Of a stretch of 64,000 nucleotides of DNA, positions 45,944-56,325 are shown piece after piece. The position numbers and the translations under genes were made by a program. Source of the DNA: Ischnura elegans (taxonomy: Eukaryota > Arthropoda > Insecta > Odonata > Coenagrionidae); NCBI RefSeq assembly GCF_921293095.1, contig NC_060254.1, positions 248,001 through 312,000 on the forward strand, read 5' to 3'. A model generated the notes under the pieces. The model did not search any database. It saw only the letters and a list, made by a program, of their open reading frames with translations, and was not told the origin of the DNA. Position 1 is the first letter of the stretch, and each line of letters starts with the position of its first letter.

Positions 45944-46376
45944 TATCGCGAAAAAATATCTCCTCCAACGACCTTCTTTCCTCTTCGACTTCTGATTGAC
46001 TGTCGGTTTTTGTTTACGCAACTTGGTTTTATTTTATTTAACCTAGGACGATTCACGATCCTCAACCCTCCTCCAGACATGCCTTTTATCTTTTCCTCAG
46101 CCTTGCGTTTCAAGTTCTGACCCGCATCGTTTATTCTACTGCGTAGTATCTCTTTAACCGGTTTTGTACCAAGGTCTCCAAGAGCTGCTGCTCCAGCGCT
46201 CGCGGCCTCCTTACCAACAGTCTTAAGCCCACCAAATAGCAAAGGTTTTGCAAATCGCCACAGACCAGCGAGAAAACTCCCGATACCCCGCCCTTTTTGT
46301 ACACTATAAGAAGCCCTATACAAGGGTCCTATCTCTCCTCCCACTGTTTTGAATAATAACTATAATATCGATCCAT
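45943..46376 (-). pseudogene. Polinton pVI-like virion protein, one frameshift near the start
   Basis: The conserved body (46344 to 45943) contains GGEIGPLYRASYSVQKGRG, GIGSFLAGLWRF, PLLFGGLKTVGKEA and a lysine-rich end. This is the layout of the small membrane-active protein resembling adenovirus pVI in Polintons. That frame has no ATG before a stop. In the neighbouring frame an ATG at 46376 opens MDRYYSYYSK, the usual start of this family, and runs into a stop after 15 codons. A 1-nt indel between about 46330 and 46350 therefore separates start from body. The stop overlaps the capsid start (TAATG). Confidence 0.7.
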
Positions 46377-46417
46377 CACCGGCGCCATCTCTCCGTAAAA
46401 TGATGTGTTAAAGTCAA

Positions 46418-47450
46418 TCAGTTCTTTTTTATAAAGTGTAGCACAAATATCGAGCTTTGCTCCCCACTATGAAAAGAAATTGCTTCACCGAGTTTATCTG
46501 CAAAAAGAATTTCAACACTCTCGATATTGTTTTTCTCGACGGGGTAGTAATAAATCGGATTGAAAGTTTGATATTCACCAATTTTGACATTTATGATGCG
46601 GATGCATCGACTCAAAGTGTCACCCACCAACTGCGGTTTTATTATATCTGTGTAAACGTAAACATTTTTTGAGGAGGTTGCAATGCTTCTTTTTCCTCTT
46701 TTTCCTTTGTCTTCTTTAGTGTTAATCTCTACCCTGGCATCATCGATGATTTCAGCTAACTCATCATCTGTCAACGTTGAATCTTTAAATGATAATCTAA
46801 TAAGAACAGCCGATAATAATGATAGGTCATTTTTTATCTTTTCCTTGCCTTTTCCACTAAAGCCTGACAAAGTTCTATTGAATAAGTTAGCAAACGTATC
46901 ATACGTTCCCGGAGACAACGAGTATTTTACTCCGCTCGCAAAAATTTGCGCAGACCGTGGTAATATGCGTTCATCAACTCCAACCTGGTTAATCCTTACA
47001 CTCAGTTTATCAATATAACGCATTACTTCATTTGAAATGTACGTTTGTTTTTGTGTACTGGAGGTAATATATGGTTTTGCAAATGCCGCCGCAATACTGT
47101 CATAAGTACCAATGGGAATTTTAAAGTATGAATCATCTAAAAGTTTCACATTTATAACTTCTTTATCCCCTCGAACTAATCCCTCTTCAGTCCGGGTCCT
47201 ATTATCCTTAGGAGGCAATTCGTCTGCTACGCGAGGGGCTGGAGTAAAGTTTTCGATAACAGCTGGTGTGTCTTCGGAAACTTTTTTTTACCTCAAAAGA
47301 AGGAATCGAAATCTCAGCTAGACCGACATACCACTCGTTATTTTCTAAATCGATGCGATGACTCAACTTTGTACGATAATGAGCGATTGTATTTCTTGGG
47401 AAAAAATCCCTCGAGCTATCGCTGGGTAGTGTAAGATAAAATTCGTTCAT
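46418..47450 (-). pseudogene. Polinton minor capsid (penton, single jelly-roll) protein, one frameshift
   Basis: ATG 47450 opens MNEFYLTLPSDSS and WYVGLAEISIP, the start of the Polinton penton protein. The frame is lost at a run of eight A (47282-47289, minus sense). One nucleotide away, the frame continues to 46418 through LPPKDNRTR, YDTFANLF, YVYTDIIKPQLVGDT and FNPIYYYPVEKN, the conserved C-terminal portion. One base added or lost in the A8 run explains the break. The start overlaps the integrase stop by 4 nt (ATGA). The protein would occupy capsid vertices. Confidence 0.82.
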
Positions 47451-48691
47451 ATTTTACGTACGGAAGAAGCTGAAATCCACGAGTTAAAAGACGGTGGGTA
47501 TCCGTCCCACTTGATAAAATACTCCAAATTAGGACCACTCCCCCGACGTCTCAATATTTTCTCGATCCTGTACTCCGTGTCAGGAGACACGTTAACTTTG
47601 ACTAATTCTTCCGCATAGAAACTACCCTTTATATCCTCCCCGTTCAAATCATTCAATTTATAGGTTGGTATTAGTTTCATTCGATCAATGTTTGTAACTT
47701 GAAATATTTCCTTGGTATAATTTGGTGTGTATCCTTTGGTGAATGGAATCCTCTCTTTACTAATCCTCACATAATCACCTGTATTAAATTTTGCATCCGT
47801 CTTCTTTAAGCTTTTTCTCCGACTAGCAATGATAAATGCATTTTTAGCATTCACTTGAGAGGGAGCGATCCTAATGCTAGAATGCGTACTATGGTTATAA
47901 GAACTGATGAGTTTTGGAAGCACATTGATATATTTGTAAGTTGCGTATTTTGTAAAATATTTATACATTTTTGTCTTGAGAGTTCGATTAAAGCGTTCCA
48001 CGAGGCTAGCTTTAATTTCTGGATTATTTCTAGTGTAAAAATTTACACCTTGATTCGAGAGAAAACTTTTAAACTTGCTATTATCAAATTCCCCTCCCTT
48101 ATCGCTCTGAATTTTCAATGGTTTGCGCTCGCGAAATATGACCTTAAATGCTTCTATAATTTCCTCTGGTCTTTTTGACTTGAGAGGATTAGCCCACGCA
48201 TAACGGGAAAATATGTCTATTACGGTTAAAATGTAACAGAACCCATTGTTGTATTTTTTCAAACTTCTCAAATCATTTAAATCACATTGCCAACACTCAT
48301 CTATATAGTTTACTTCGTAACGGTTTCTAACAAACTTTTTTCTCGCCGGCTTGTGACGCGTGTACGCTTCTTGAGATTCCAACCACTCGCGAATTGTTTT
48401 TATCGGGATTCCAGTCGCTTTATTTAATTTTTTATCTGTGGAAAAACCAGCAGGATGTGCGGGATTGTTGTACACGCTAGCTATTACGTCGTGTCCCACT
48501 CTGCCCCGAACATTTTTGGTACCCTTTTTCGCTTGCTTCGCCTTGGAATTGCTCTCGGAGATGTCCATCGCTTCTTTGGGGATGTACTTTGCTCCCTTGG
48601 AGGTGTGCTTGGCTCTCTTGGAGTTGCTATTATCCGCTTCATTTTTCTCGAAGGAGAATCGCTTTCGATTTGTTCCTTTATTCGTGCCCAT
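47447..48691 (-). CDS. Polinton retroviral-type integrase with C-terminal chromodomain (INT), 414 aa
   Basis: A basic low-complexity N-terminus (1-65) precedes a helical HTH-like region (YNNPAHPAGF, REWLESQEAYTRHKP). The DDE core has D137 in WQCDLND, D197 in IQSDKGGEFD and E232 in ASLVERFNR. A strand-rich module ends with a chromodomain at about 370-410 (YRIEKILRRR, YFIKWDGYP, SWI). It would integrate element DNA and make the 6-bp GAAATA duplication. The frame is intact. The first 207 nt overlap the upstream gene in another frame. The stop shares ATGA with the penton start. Confidence 0.93.
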   Translation of the reverse strand: MGTNKGTNRKRFSFEKNEADNSNSKRAKHTSKGAKYIPKEAMDISESNSKAKQAKKGTKNVRGRVGHDVIASVYNNPAHPAGFSTDKKLNKATGIPIKTIREWLESQEAYTRHKPARKKFVRNRYEVNYIDECWQCDLNDLRSLKKYNNGFCYILTVIDIFSRYAWANPLKSKRPEEIIEAFKVIFRERKPLKIQSDKGGEFDNSKFKSFLSNQGVNFYTRNNPEIKASLVERFNRTLKTKMYKYFTKYATYKYINVLPKLISSYNHSTHSSIRIAPSQVNAKNAFIIASRRKSLKKTDAKFNTGDYVRISKERIPFTKGYTPNYTKEIFQVTNIDRMKLIPTYKLNDLNGEDIKGSFYAEELVKVNVSPDTEYRIEKILRRRGSGPNLEYFIKWDGYPPSFNSWISASSVRKI

Positions 48692-48999
48692 GTCGAATCT
48701 AACTCTGAATTTGTCCTCTTAATTTCGGCTAACCGCCTTCTCATTGCATCACTCTCCTCAACCAGTCGTGTTGGTGGTGAGTGTTTCACTATTGGAACGT
48801 GTACGGGAGATTTAAAGTCTGAGACTGAGTCAAGATACTTATCGAGTATTCTTTTATACAAATGCCACTTGTCAATATCCTTGAGCCCTTTACTTGCTAA
48901 CACAAGTTTCATTTCTTTATCCAATTTACTCAACCTAGCCTTCGCATGACTTCGATCAAAGACTTCGGGACTCACTACGAGCATTTTCTGCAAACTCAT
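48484..48999 (-). CDS. Conserved Polinton protein of unknown function, 171 aa, overlapping the integrase
   Basis: ATG 48999 lies in an ATGA overlap with the stop of the pX-like gene, indicating co-expression. The N-terminal half (MLVVSPEVFD, LSKLDKEMKLVLASKGL, YKRILDKYL) is helical and typical of the small gene found between ATPase and integrase in animal Polintons. The C-terminal part is a serine/proline/arginine-rich run (TPREPSTPPREQSTSPKK). This tail overlaps the first 69 codons of the integrase in a different frame. Either the tail is genuine and the genes overlap, or a lost base once ended this protein earlier. The function is not known to me. Confidence 0.7.
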   Translation of the reverse strand: MSLQKMLVVSPEVFDRSHAKARLSKLDKEMKLVLASKGLKDIDKWHLYKRILDKYLDSVSDFKSPVHVPIVKHSPPTRLVEESDAMRRRLAEIKRTNSELDSTWARIKEQIESDSPSRKMKRIIATPREPSTPPREQSTSPKKRWTSPRAIPRRSKRKRVPKMFGAEWDTT

Positions 49000-49322
49000 T
49001 TTCCTAACAGGCTCCCGAGCACACCGCTTAAAATCGAACCAAGTAGTAATGGCAAAAAGCCACCTTTTTGCACGAGAAGCGCACGTTTTCTTTTTACACT
49101 CGTCCTCCGTTCAGCCAACTTTCTCAGTGTGTTACGATGCTTGGCCAATTTTCGTTTCAATCGCTCATCAATCTTATGATTTCCGTTTAGAGTATTCAGA
49201 CAATAATCGCAAATTGTTTTAATCAACTCCTCGTCCGAGCTATTCAATATAGCAGTACGTAGTTTAGGCTTTGCAGATTTTAGGACGCGGAGCAAGTGTT
49301 TATTGTTCTTCAATCCATTCAT
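48996..49322 (-). CDS. Small basic Polinton protein with GGFLPLLLG tail (adenovirus pX-like), 108 aa
   Basis: The N-terminal half is helical (LLRVLKSAKPKLRTAIL). A very basic centre follows (RLKRKLAKHRNTLRKLAERR, then VKRKRALLVQKGG) and a short hydrophobic tail (FLPLLLGSILSGVLGSLL). Adenovirus core peptide pX and its relatives in Polintons and adintoviruses combine a basic DNA-binding stretch with such a tail. It overlaps the ATPase end by 23 nt upstream and the next gene by 4 nt downstream. The frame is intact. A DNA-condensing or membrane-active virion role is inferred from the family. Confidence 0.7.
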   Translation of the reverse strand: MNGLKNNKHLLRVLKSAKPKLRTAILNSSDEELIKTICDYCLNTLNGNHKIDERLKRKLAKHRNTLRKLAERRTSVKRKRALLVQKGGFLPLLLGSILSGVLGSLLGK

Positions 49323-49929
49323 CGCGTTGGGGCATGTAAATGACAGTAGGAAAAATTTTGGTTCTGAAGCGGAATCTTTCGTCCGTGTCCTGTACGAGAT
49401 CCAAAACTAAATAACCAAATGGTTTTTGTGTAACCTGTTTATATACCCTCTCCAATTCCCCCGATTTTTCCGGATAGACCTGCCTGGCCAAATGACCAAA
49501 TTGTAACTTATCTCTGGGGTTTTTGAACGCAACAATATACTTTGAATTCAATGATATATTTCTCGATTGCGGGCTCTGATAGAAAATATTCTGCGTGATT
49601 AAAAACACCGAAATGTTAAAATGATGGCTACCTCTGGTGAATAATCTGCACACATCTTTGCTGTAGGCTCCCTCGCTCATTAAATCATCTATAACATACA
49701 AAGTGGGAACACCACCAAATTCTTCGAAAGGTGGTATTTCGGAGTAAAACTAAACTGGTATTCTTATGTCAGGCTCACTTCCTGGGGCACAGCACCAAAC
49801 CACTTGCTCTATAGGAGTATCTACCATATACCCCACTTTTTCCAAAAACTGCGTGACAAATGTGGTTTTTCCACAACCTGACGGACCCGCGCAGATGCAT
49901 GTAAAAGGATGTTTCCAGGCTAACGTCAT
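49300..49929 (-). pseudogene. Polinton A32-like DNA-packaging ATPase, one nonsense codon
   Basis: ATG 49929 opens MTLAWKHPFTC, followed by Walker A GPSGCGKT at residues 15-22 and, further on, Walker B (YVIDDLM) and the sensor-like FLITQNIFYQ. This is the FtsK/HerA-type ATPase that pumps DNA into capsids in Polintons and related viruses. A TAG at 49750-49752 interrupts the frame between the two Walker motifs; the reading resumes in the same frame directly after it. The rest, about 209 residues, is open. The gene follows the polymerase C-terminus by about 47 bp. Confidence 0.88.
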
Positions 49930-49976
49930 GATTAACACTGGAATAATGATTACGAGGGAACTAGTTTTTATCAATT

Positions 49977-52900
49977 TCAATCGTTACCGAATGCCTCATT
50001 ATGTGTTCGTTTTCGAGGTATTTTATAATGCCCCCAAGCAAGGGTATTCATACCATCTTCGCAAATGTATCGCTTGTCATCGAACGCATTAAGTGTTACT
50101 TAATTCATTCTCATAGTGTATAGTTCATGATTTCTGCTTCGAATTACCGTCATTTTTCGGAACTCTGTCGAGTTCTCGCGGAGACAATGCACGTATTTTT
50201 CAAATTTTAGGCATTTTTCTTTCACGGATTTAGTTATTCCCTTTGCTTTTTTTTGTCTCTTTCCCTGTTTCCATCTTGAACGAATACAATTTACTACGTA
50301 AACCTACGAAATGTGTCATAATTTTACCATCACATTCGTCCTTAAATTTACCGATTACTTTCTTGTTTTTTTCGGAAAAGCAGGGGTGATTTTTTGGATA
50401 ATTGGAAGTATCAAACACGTCCATGTTTTTTAGCATATCTTCGTAAATATCATCTGTTTTTATACAATACATGAGGCTATCCGTGTCTGTGTATGCAAGT
50501 GATAATCTTTCACCGTATTTTGGAAGCATTGTTCGGTAATGAAAATCATACATTAATGTTTTACTTAGATCCAACACACTGAAACCTATATAAATTGGCT
50601 TCGTCATTTTAATGATGGCCTTCCGCATGTGAACGGCGACTAGAGACTCGGTATATATCGTTCTATCGAGAAAAGTGGATTTATTGATCAATTTCTGCAT
50701 CCTTTTTTCAGAGGTCACAAGTTCAAGGTTAATTCGCTTCCTAACATTCTCCATTGTCTTTCCAAATACGGCGTTATTCATAAGTTTATAGAAATCCTTC
50801 TCAAACTCGTTTTTGGCAACTTTTCGATGGTTAGTGTTCAAGTCGATATATGGCTTTAACCACTGAGACTGACTGAACTCGATGACTCGATGTACCTTTT
50901 GGAGTCTTAGACCTAGAGAAAGAGCCTGCTTCAAATTTACGTAATGTATTACATATTTTGTTTTATTTTCGAGTGTTGTTAGCAACTTGGCATGTTTACC
51001 ATTAGGTGGAACTTTATTTTCTGAGCAAAGTGGAAAATCTGAATGCTTATCGTGAAGGTTTCGCGGATAGTCGAGGTCAACCTCAAGAATATATCCCGTT
51101 TCACTGAAATCTGAAATATTGTTTACGTCTAGGTTTCGAATTTCATCAGGTGAAAGCCATTTGAAATTTGAACATGGGAGTGGTCTTGAGAGAGCCCAGC
51201 CATACAAATTATTTGCGTCCAAATATGTCAAGTAGTTAGTTTCTTTTTTAGTATCATGAACCTCCATGTATTTATTGTTAGCTTCACAATATCGCTTGCA
51301 GCATTGAGATATTCCTCCTCGAATACCTTTCTCTATCATCAGTAACATATCGTAGTCTGTTAAAAGCTCAAGCTCAATACGAGTATGTTTTAGCATTGCG
51401 TCAAAAGTCAATCCCGGAGCGGTATAGTACCACGCAGGATCGAGTTTGTACGCGCTAAAACACACGTCACGAAAGTTCTCAAAAACATCAGCGAGAAGAG
51501 TGACGTCACTTTTTAGATAAACATCGCTGTAATCGCCCAAAGTGTTGCAGTTGAAAGCTTCCCAAACACTACATGCATGCGCATAGTCAGTGTCAGAAAT
51601 TCCGTCATCTGTTAGACGATTGTAAAATTTTTTCTTTCCCGGGAGCAAGGTTTCATCGAGTTTATTCAACGAATCTGTGTAATCATAGGGATAAACCCCC
51701 TTTCGTGTAACTAGTCGTGTCTTATCACCAAATATTTCTGTAGTATTTTTAAATTCAGTTAGGTTCGAGACTAGTGACGCTAATGAGGTGGACATGAATC
51801 GACAAGTATCAATAAATCGTACAACAAAATTGTTTTCAACTGATTTTGCAAAAGAAATGTACTTTTCTTCCGTGTTTGCTATTACAAATATTTGTCTTTC
51901 ATCGTAATCTAATTCACGAACAATGAAATGACCATCATACGCGGACAGGTTATGAATGAAAACGGGGAGAAATTAAGGCATCTTGTACTGAACATTGCAA
52001 AAGGAATGAGCTGGGCCTCGATACTGCCCCGTCAGGTGATCGTGATCTCTAACCCTATCGGTACCCAACTCATTTTCGCAAATATGGCACGTCGATGCGT
52101 TTTGGAAAGCGCTCTCTTTTTCCTCGGTGAGTGGAGTCATCGGAATAGGGTTCTTGTAAATTTTGAAAACCTTCTGGGCCTCCTGTTTCATGCACTCAAT
52201 AAAAGCCCGTGCTGCATTAGGTCCTCGATACAATACTGGATCCTCACATCCGTCTGGTGTTTTTAGCATGTAACAAAAACTAAATGGTACGTGTTTCTGA
52301 GTAGCATCTGTAAATGATGTCCGAGAAGAAGGCTCACATGTACTGATGTTTTTTAGAAGACATTCAAAATCGGCATATATCACGTAAGGTACACGTAAAG
52401 TGCGATTAATGTTGGTAAACTTCAATAATTTATTGTCGTCGTCTGGCATTACGATTTTACTGGGTTCACCTGTGCCCCTACATAGCTCTTTGTGAGCCTT
52501 GAGTTTTGATTCGTCATGATAGTGAGTAAAGCAACGTTTGCAAATGAATATAGGATTATTATTTCTTGTTAATTGAGTTTTAATCAGCCTATTTAAGTTC
52601 TTAATCCAACAATAGTGAGCAGTATTCTCGTTAGTTATGTAAAGTAAGTCTCTATGATCCTCGAGCTCATCATCTACAATTTTTAAAGGATAAACGTTAT
52701 TTTTGTCATCCAATCCAAACACATTGATTGAAATGTTATTGGCGCGTTCGAATTTAGGGATTTCATTCAGTCGGGCGGGGTAAGTGATGCAATCCCAGTC
52801 GTAGGCGTCATAAAACTCGTTCGTGTTGTACAAGGTAACACGCTGAGGGTTTGTAGCGATATTCTTTGCCCAAATTGAATACTTGAAGCAGAAATGGTCG

Positions 52901-53649
52901 TTGTTTCTAACGTTAATCACAGAAAGGGTATTTTTAATTTTTGCTGGGAGTGGGATGAAACTAGAGCCTCTTAACGGCTTATATTTGTTAATACGTAATT
53001 CCATCCCAATCACACGATTTAATGTCCAACCTGATCCTTTAGCCTGAAATTCGGATTTTTCCTTCAGTAATTTTGAGAAGGTTTCGTCGACAACTTCTCC
53101 AATTTTATCTACTAAGAATAGGCGTCGATTGTTAGTTTTAAAATAAGCATCCATTTCCTCTCTCTCGCCCTTTTGAAATTTACAAATAAGAACAAGATTA
53201 AATTTGATGGAATTGTTCTGAATCACAGAATCCAGTAATTTTGCTATTGTACGCGTCTTGATATCATCTAAAAAGGAAACTACATCAAGAGTACCGTCCT
53301 CCTCCTCTGGGGTAATCCAAAACGTCTTTAGCCGCGAACCAATAGCCGACTGAATTTCATTAAACCCTCTACTAACTTGTTCATTAATTTTCATCCGGTG
53401 GGCGTTAGTGTTCTCATGAGGCATAGCCTCATTAATGTTGTAAAATATTTCACAATAAGAGCAAAATTTTCTACCCTTTTCCTTATCTAACGATTCTGTC
53501 ATTTTGTTGTAAGTTTCCATATCATCTACCGTTTCGTTATAAAATATAATGCGTTCATTGATCCCCTTGAGCGCTGATTCTAGCTCATGTGAGGTCACAT
53601 AACGCCCGGCATTAAAATTGTTAAGTATGGTGGATATGAAGGATGACAT
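49977..53649 (-). pseudogene. Polinton protein-primed DNA polymerase B, three lesions
   Basis: ATG 53649 opens a long N-terminal extension with a CSYC zinc-like site. Next come FQAKGSGWTLNRVIGMEL, the exonuclease motif YVIYADFECL and a CHIC-VRDHDHLTGQYRG-CN zinc/HNH-like region. A TAA at 51973-51975 breaks the frame. It continues in the same frame with a HNLSAYDGH motif, then polymerase motif A ([11 protein letters not shown]), motif B ([14 protein letters not shown]) and motif C ([11 protein letters not shown]). At an A8 run (50247-50254) a 1-nt shift occurs. The true C-terminus continues in the next frame ([28 protein letters not shown]) to 49977, with a second TAA at 50100-50102. The protein would replicate the element using a protein primer at the TIRs. 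Confidence 0.92.
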
Positions 53650-54049
53650 GTTTGATGATTCAGTATCCTGTATGAAGAGGAGAGATAAACTTAATTAATT
53701 GGGGATACAAGTGTTCTCGTCAAAAGTCCGATATCAAATGAAATACCTGCATAAAATAGTTAAGTTATATATATGAAACATGGATAAATATAATTAAAAT
53801 GTACATGATAAAGAGTTTTGGAAGGCATACCGGTAACAACTAGTTCGTTTAGCTGTTGGAATCAAAATTAATTGAATCATGCAAATGTAAGTAAATGCTT
53901 TTTTCGGCACGTGGATTAAAACATTTTTTCAGTTATTGGATTGTATTTAGCTATCAATTTAGCTTGTTTCCTGTAATAAATATATATAATCTAACACTCT
54001 AATTAGATGTACCTAAGTATCCTGACCCTGAATCATTCAGGGTTTCATT
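53650..54049. other. Polinton intergenic region upstream of polymerase
   Basis: AT-rich, no open frame of note and no recognisable motif. It links the polymerase start to the tandem-repeat block and may hold the polymerase promoter. Confidence 0.45.
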
Positions 54050-55620
54050 AAGTTTTGATAATAATTTATAAAGGTAATATAATTAATCTAATATCCTGTT
54101 TGTACCGTATTTTTATGACTTTAACTAAGAAAGGTATTAAAGGTTAAATATGCTTCACCAGACAAGAGAGAATTCTAAGTCCAAATCTAATTTTTAGGTT
54201 AATTTTTGAGGGGCTTCCGGAGAAAATTTGAAAAAACAAATTATTAAGTCATATATAACGTTGAAGGAGCAACCATTTTCGTCAGAAACTTTGAATTGTT
54301 AACTCCTATAATAAGGGATATACCCCTGACCCTGACCTCATGAGGGTGTGAAAATTTTTGATTAATATATTTGAAGCGTAGTTAAATCTTATCACCTATA
54401 CCGTTTACAGTTTGCATTTATCACTTCAAATAAAAAAGATATTAAAAGATTTATGTTCCCAAAGACAAGAGAATTTTTTTGTCCCCTCTTAACTTGAAAC
54501 AGATTTTTGGACACTTTGGGGGGTAACTATGAAAAATCAATCGGTGCTTCGTGTATAGAGTTGAAAGATGAACAAGTTTTCTAATAACTCTTAAAACCCT
54601 AATACGGAAAATAAGGGTACTTGAGTACCCTGAATCGGAACCCTTAAGGGTCGCAGAAATTTTGATTGTTATATTTGAAGGGTAGTTAAATCTTATCTCA
54701 TTCACCGTTTAGTTTGCATTTATCACTTCAAATAAGAAAGATATTAAAAGATTTATATTTTCCACAAGACGAGAGAAATTTTCTAAGTCCCCTCTTAACT
54801 TGAAACAGATTTTTGGACACTTTGGGGGGTAACTATGAAAAATCAATCGGTGCTTCGTGTATAGAGTTGAAAGATGAACAAGTTTTCTAATAACTCTTAA
54901 AACCCTAATACGGAAAATAAGGGTACTTGAGTACCCTGAATCGGAACCCTTAAGGGTCGCAGAAATTTTGATTGTTATATTTGAAGGGTAGTTAAATCTT
55001 ATCTCATTCACCGTTTACAGTTTGCATTTATCACTTCAAATAAGAAAGATATTAAAAGATTTATATTTTCCACAAGACGAGAGAAATTTTCTAAGTCCCC
55101 TCTTAACTTGAAACCGATTTTTTGACACTTTGGGGGGTAATTATGAAAAAATCAACCGGTGCTTCGTGTATAAAGTTGAAAGATGAACAACTTTTCTAAT
55201 AACTTCTAAAACCCTAAAATGGAAAATAAGGGTACTTGAGTACCCTGAATCGAAACCCTTAATGGTCGCAGAGAATTTGATTGCTGCATCTTATGTGCAT
55301 TGAAAAACAAAGAAACTTTTTAATTTAAACTATACCCAAATTCCTTCAAATAACGGAGTTATTAAAGATTTTCTTACAAAGCTACCTGCTACTAACCTAT
55401 ATTCTCCTAATACCATCACTCATAAATTGGCCCACCAAATCTAAACTACTTGCTTTGTCAAAATTTTTTCAACGGTATTGTTTCTATACTAACCCCCCCG
55501 AATTTTTTAGGTGAAAATGACAGTACTTGGACCAGAATTTTCCCGTACCCTAAATACCCTGAAAAGGGTTTTTACGAGAAAAATATTACGGATGAATGCT
55601 AATTGTGTGAAAGTCATTCG
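54050..55620. repeat. About 305-bp tandem repeats inside the Polinton (three good copies, two degenerate)
   Basis: A unit containing TTTGCATTTATCACTTCAAA, a TTGGGGGGTAACTATG-like motif and AAGGGTACTTGAGTACCCTG recurs at about 54411, 54713 and 55021 (spacings 302 and 308). Diverged copies lie before 54400 and after 55280. Each unit holds the palindrome GGGTACTTGAGTACCC. Open frames in this block are repeat shadows. The block lies between the polymerase gene and the right TIR. Confidence 0.85.
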
Positions 55621-55890
55621 TAAGGATTTTTGAGGCTCTCTGATCAGTATTATCGGATTTAATGACCTTTCATTTCTATGGACTTATTATAAATATAACC
55701 AAAATAATATGGAATCAGAATGACACTCACCAATTCACTGTCTGAGGTGGTCCTCCCGATTTCTGACGACTTCTTATATCGACGATAGCTATTAGGAAGG
55801 TCCTCGAAATTTTGGCTGACTTCTTTAGGTGAAGATCACTGTGCTGGCTGCTTGAAGCAAGAGAATGAGTCCGCTCCGATTTGGTGAGGC

Positions 55891-55898
55891 TTATATAT
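55891..55898 (-). promoter_or_regulatory. Possible leftward TATA box next to the right TIR
   Basis: On the minus strand the sequence GGATATATAAGCC lies at the inner edge of the right terminal region, mirroring the TATAAA next to the left TIR. It could drive leftward transcription, but the polymerase start is 2.2 kb away. Confidence 0.3.
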
Positions 55899-55919
55899 CC
55901 ATGAAAATGAGGGGTGGGG

Positions 55920-56145
55920 GGTTGCGAAAGCCATGTCACGTTGCAGCCGCACGTGTTGGATGATGCAATTTCAGGCGGATATTGCGTCTCCAGAACACGA
56001 AAAAGAGGGGTGGGGTTGCGTCATATTCTTTGCGAAAGCCAGGTCACGTTGCAGCCGCACGTGTTGGGTGATGCAATGTCGGGGGGATATTGCGTCTCCA
56101 GGAAATGCGAAGGGTGGGGGAGACACGTGCGCGGGACACCAACAG
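55920..56145. repeat. Subterminal direct duplication at the right end of the Polinton
   Basis: A block starting GCGAAAGCC, then TCACGTTGCAGCCGCACGTG and TATTGCGTCTCCAG, occurs twice (about 55924 and 56034). Its second copy forms the inner part of the right TIR. The left TIR has only one copy, so the two ends differ. Confidence 0.75.
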
Positions 56146-56319
56146 GGTGATGCAATGCCGACTGGTTATTGCAATTCACGTTTTTGAAATGACGTAATGT
56201 CGCTCGAATGTTGGTGGCGGGGAGGGGATGGGAGGGGCTTGTGCAGCGAGACGCCTCTCCTCGCAGTTGCTACGCGGAAGTGACCTTGAAGTGTGCTGAT
56301 TCTCTTTTTTCTCCCTACT
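56043..56319. repeat. Right terminal inverted repeat of the Polinton
   Basis: Inverted match of 40139-40416. It ends CTCCCTACT and is followed by GAAATA, the second copy of the target duplication. Confidence 0.93.
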
Positions 56320-56325
56320 GAAATA

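Larger units (their letters stand above)
40139..56319 (-). mobile_element. Full-length Polinton/Maverick (16.2 kb) with a capsid gene set
   Basis: Terminal inverted repeats of about 277 bp begin AGTAGGGAG and are flanked by a perfect 6-bp duplication, GAAATA (40133-40138 and 56320-56325), exactly as known for Polintons. The genes are DNA polymerase B, packaging ATPase, pX-like, hypothetical, integrase, penton, pVI-like, major capsid protein and protease, in that order on the minus strand. Three accessory genes continue to the left and one faces them on the plus strand. Several genes are broken. The intact integrase and capsid frames, and the TIRs with only a few mismatches, point to recent insertion followed by decay. 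Confidence 0.96.

Noticed and set aside
50247-50254. Programmed ribosomal frameshifting at A8 in the polymerase gene
   Set aside because: A8 runs can be slippery, but the same gene has two nonsense codons and another gene has an identical lesion, so decay or sequencing error is simpler.
54451-55011. Two nearly identical 84- and 100-codon minus-strand frames
   Set aside because: They are the same segment of the 305-bp tandem repeat, have no family resemblance and decay in the outer copies.
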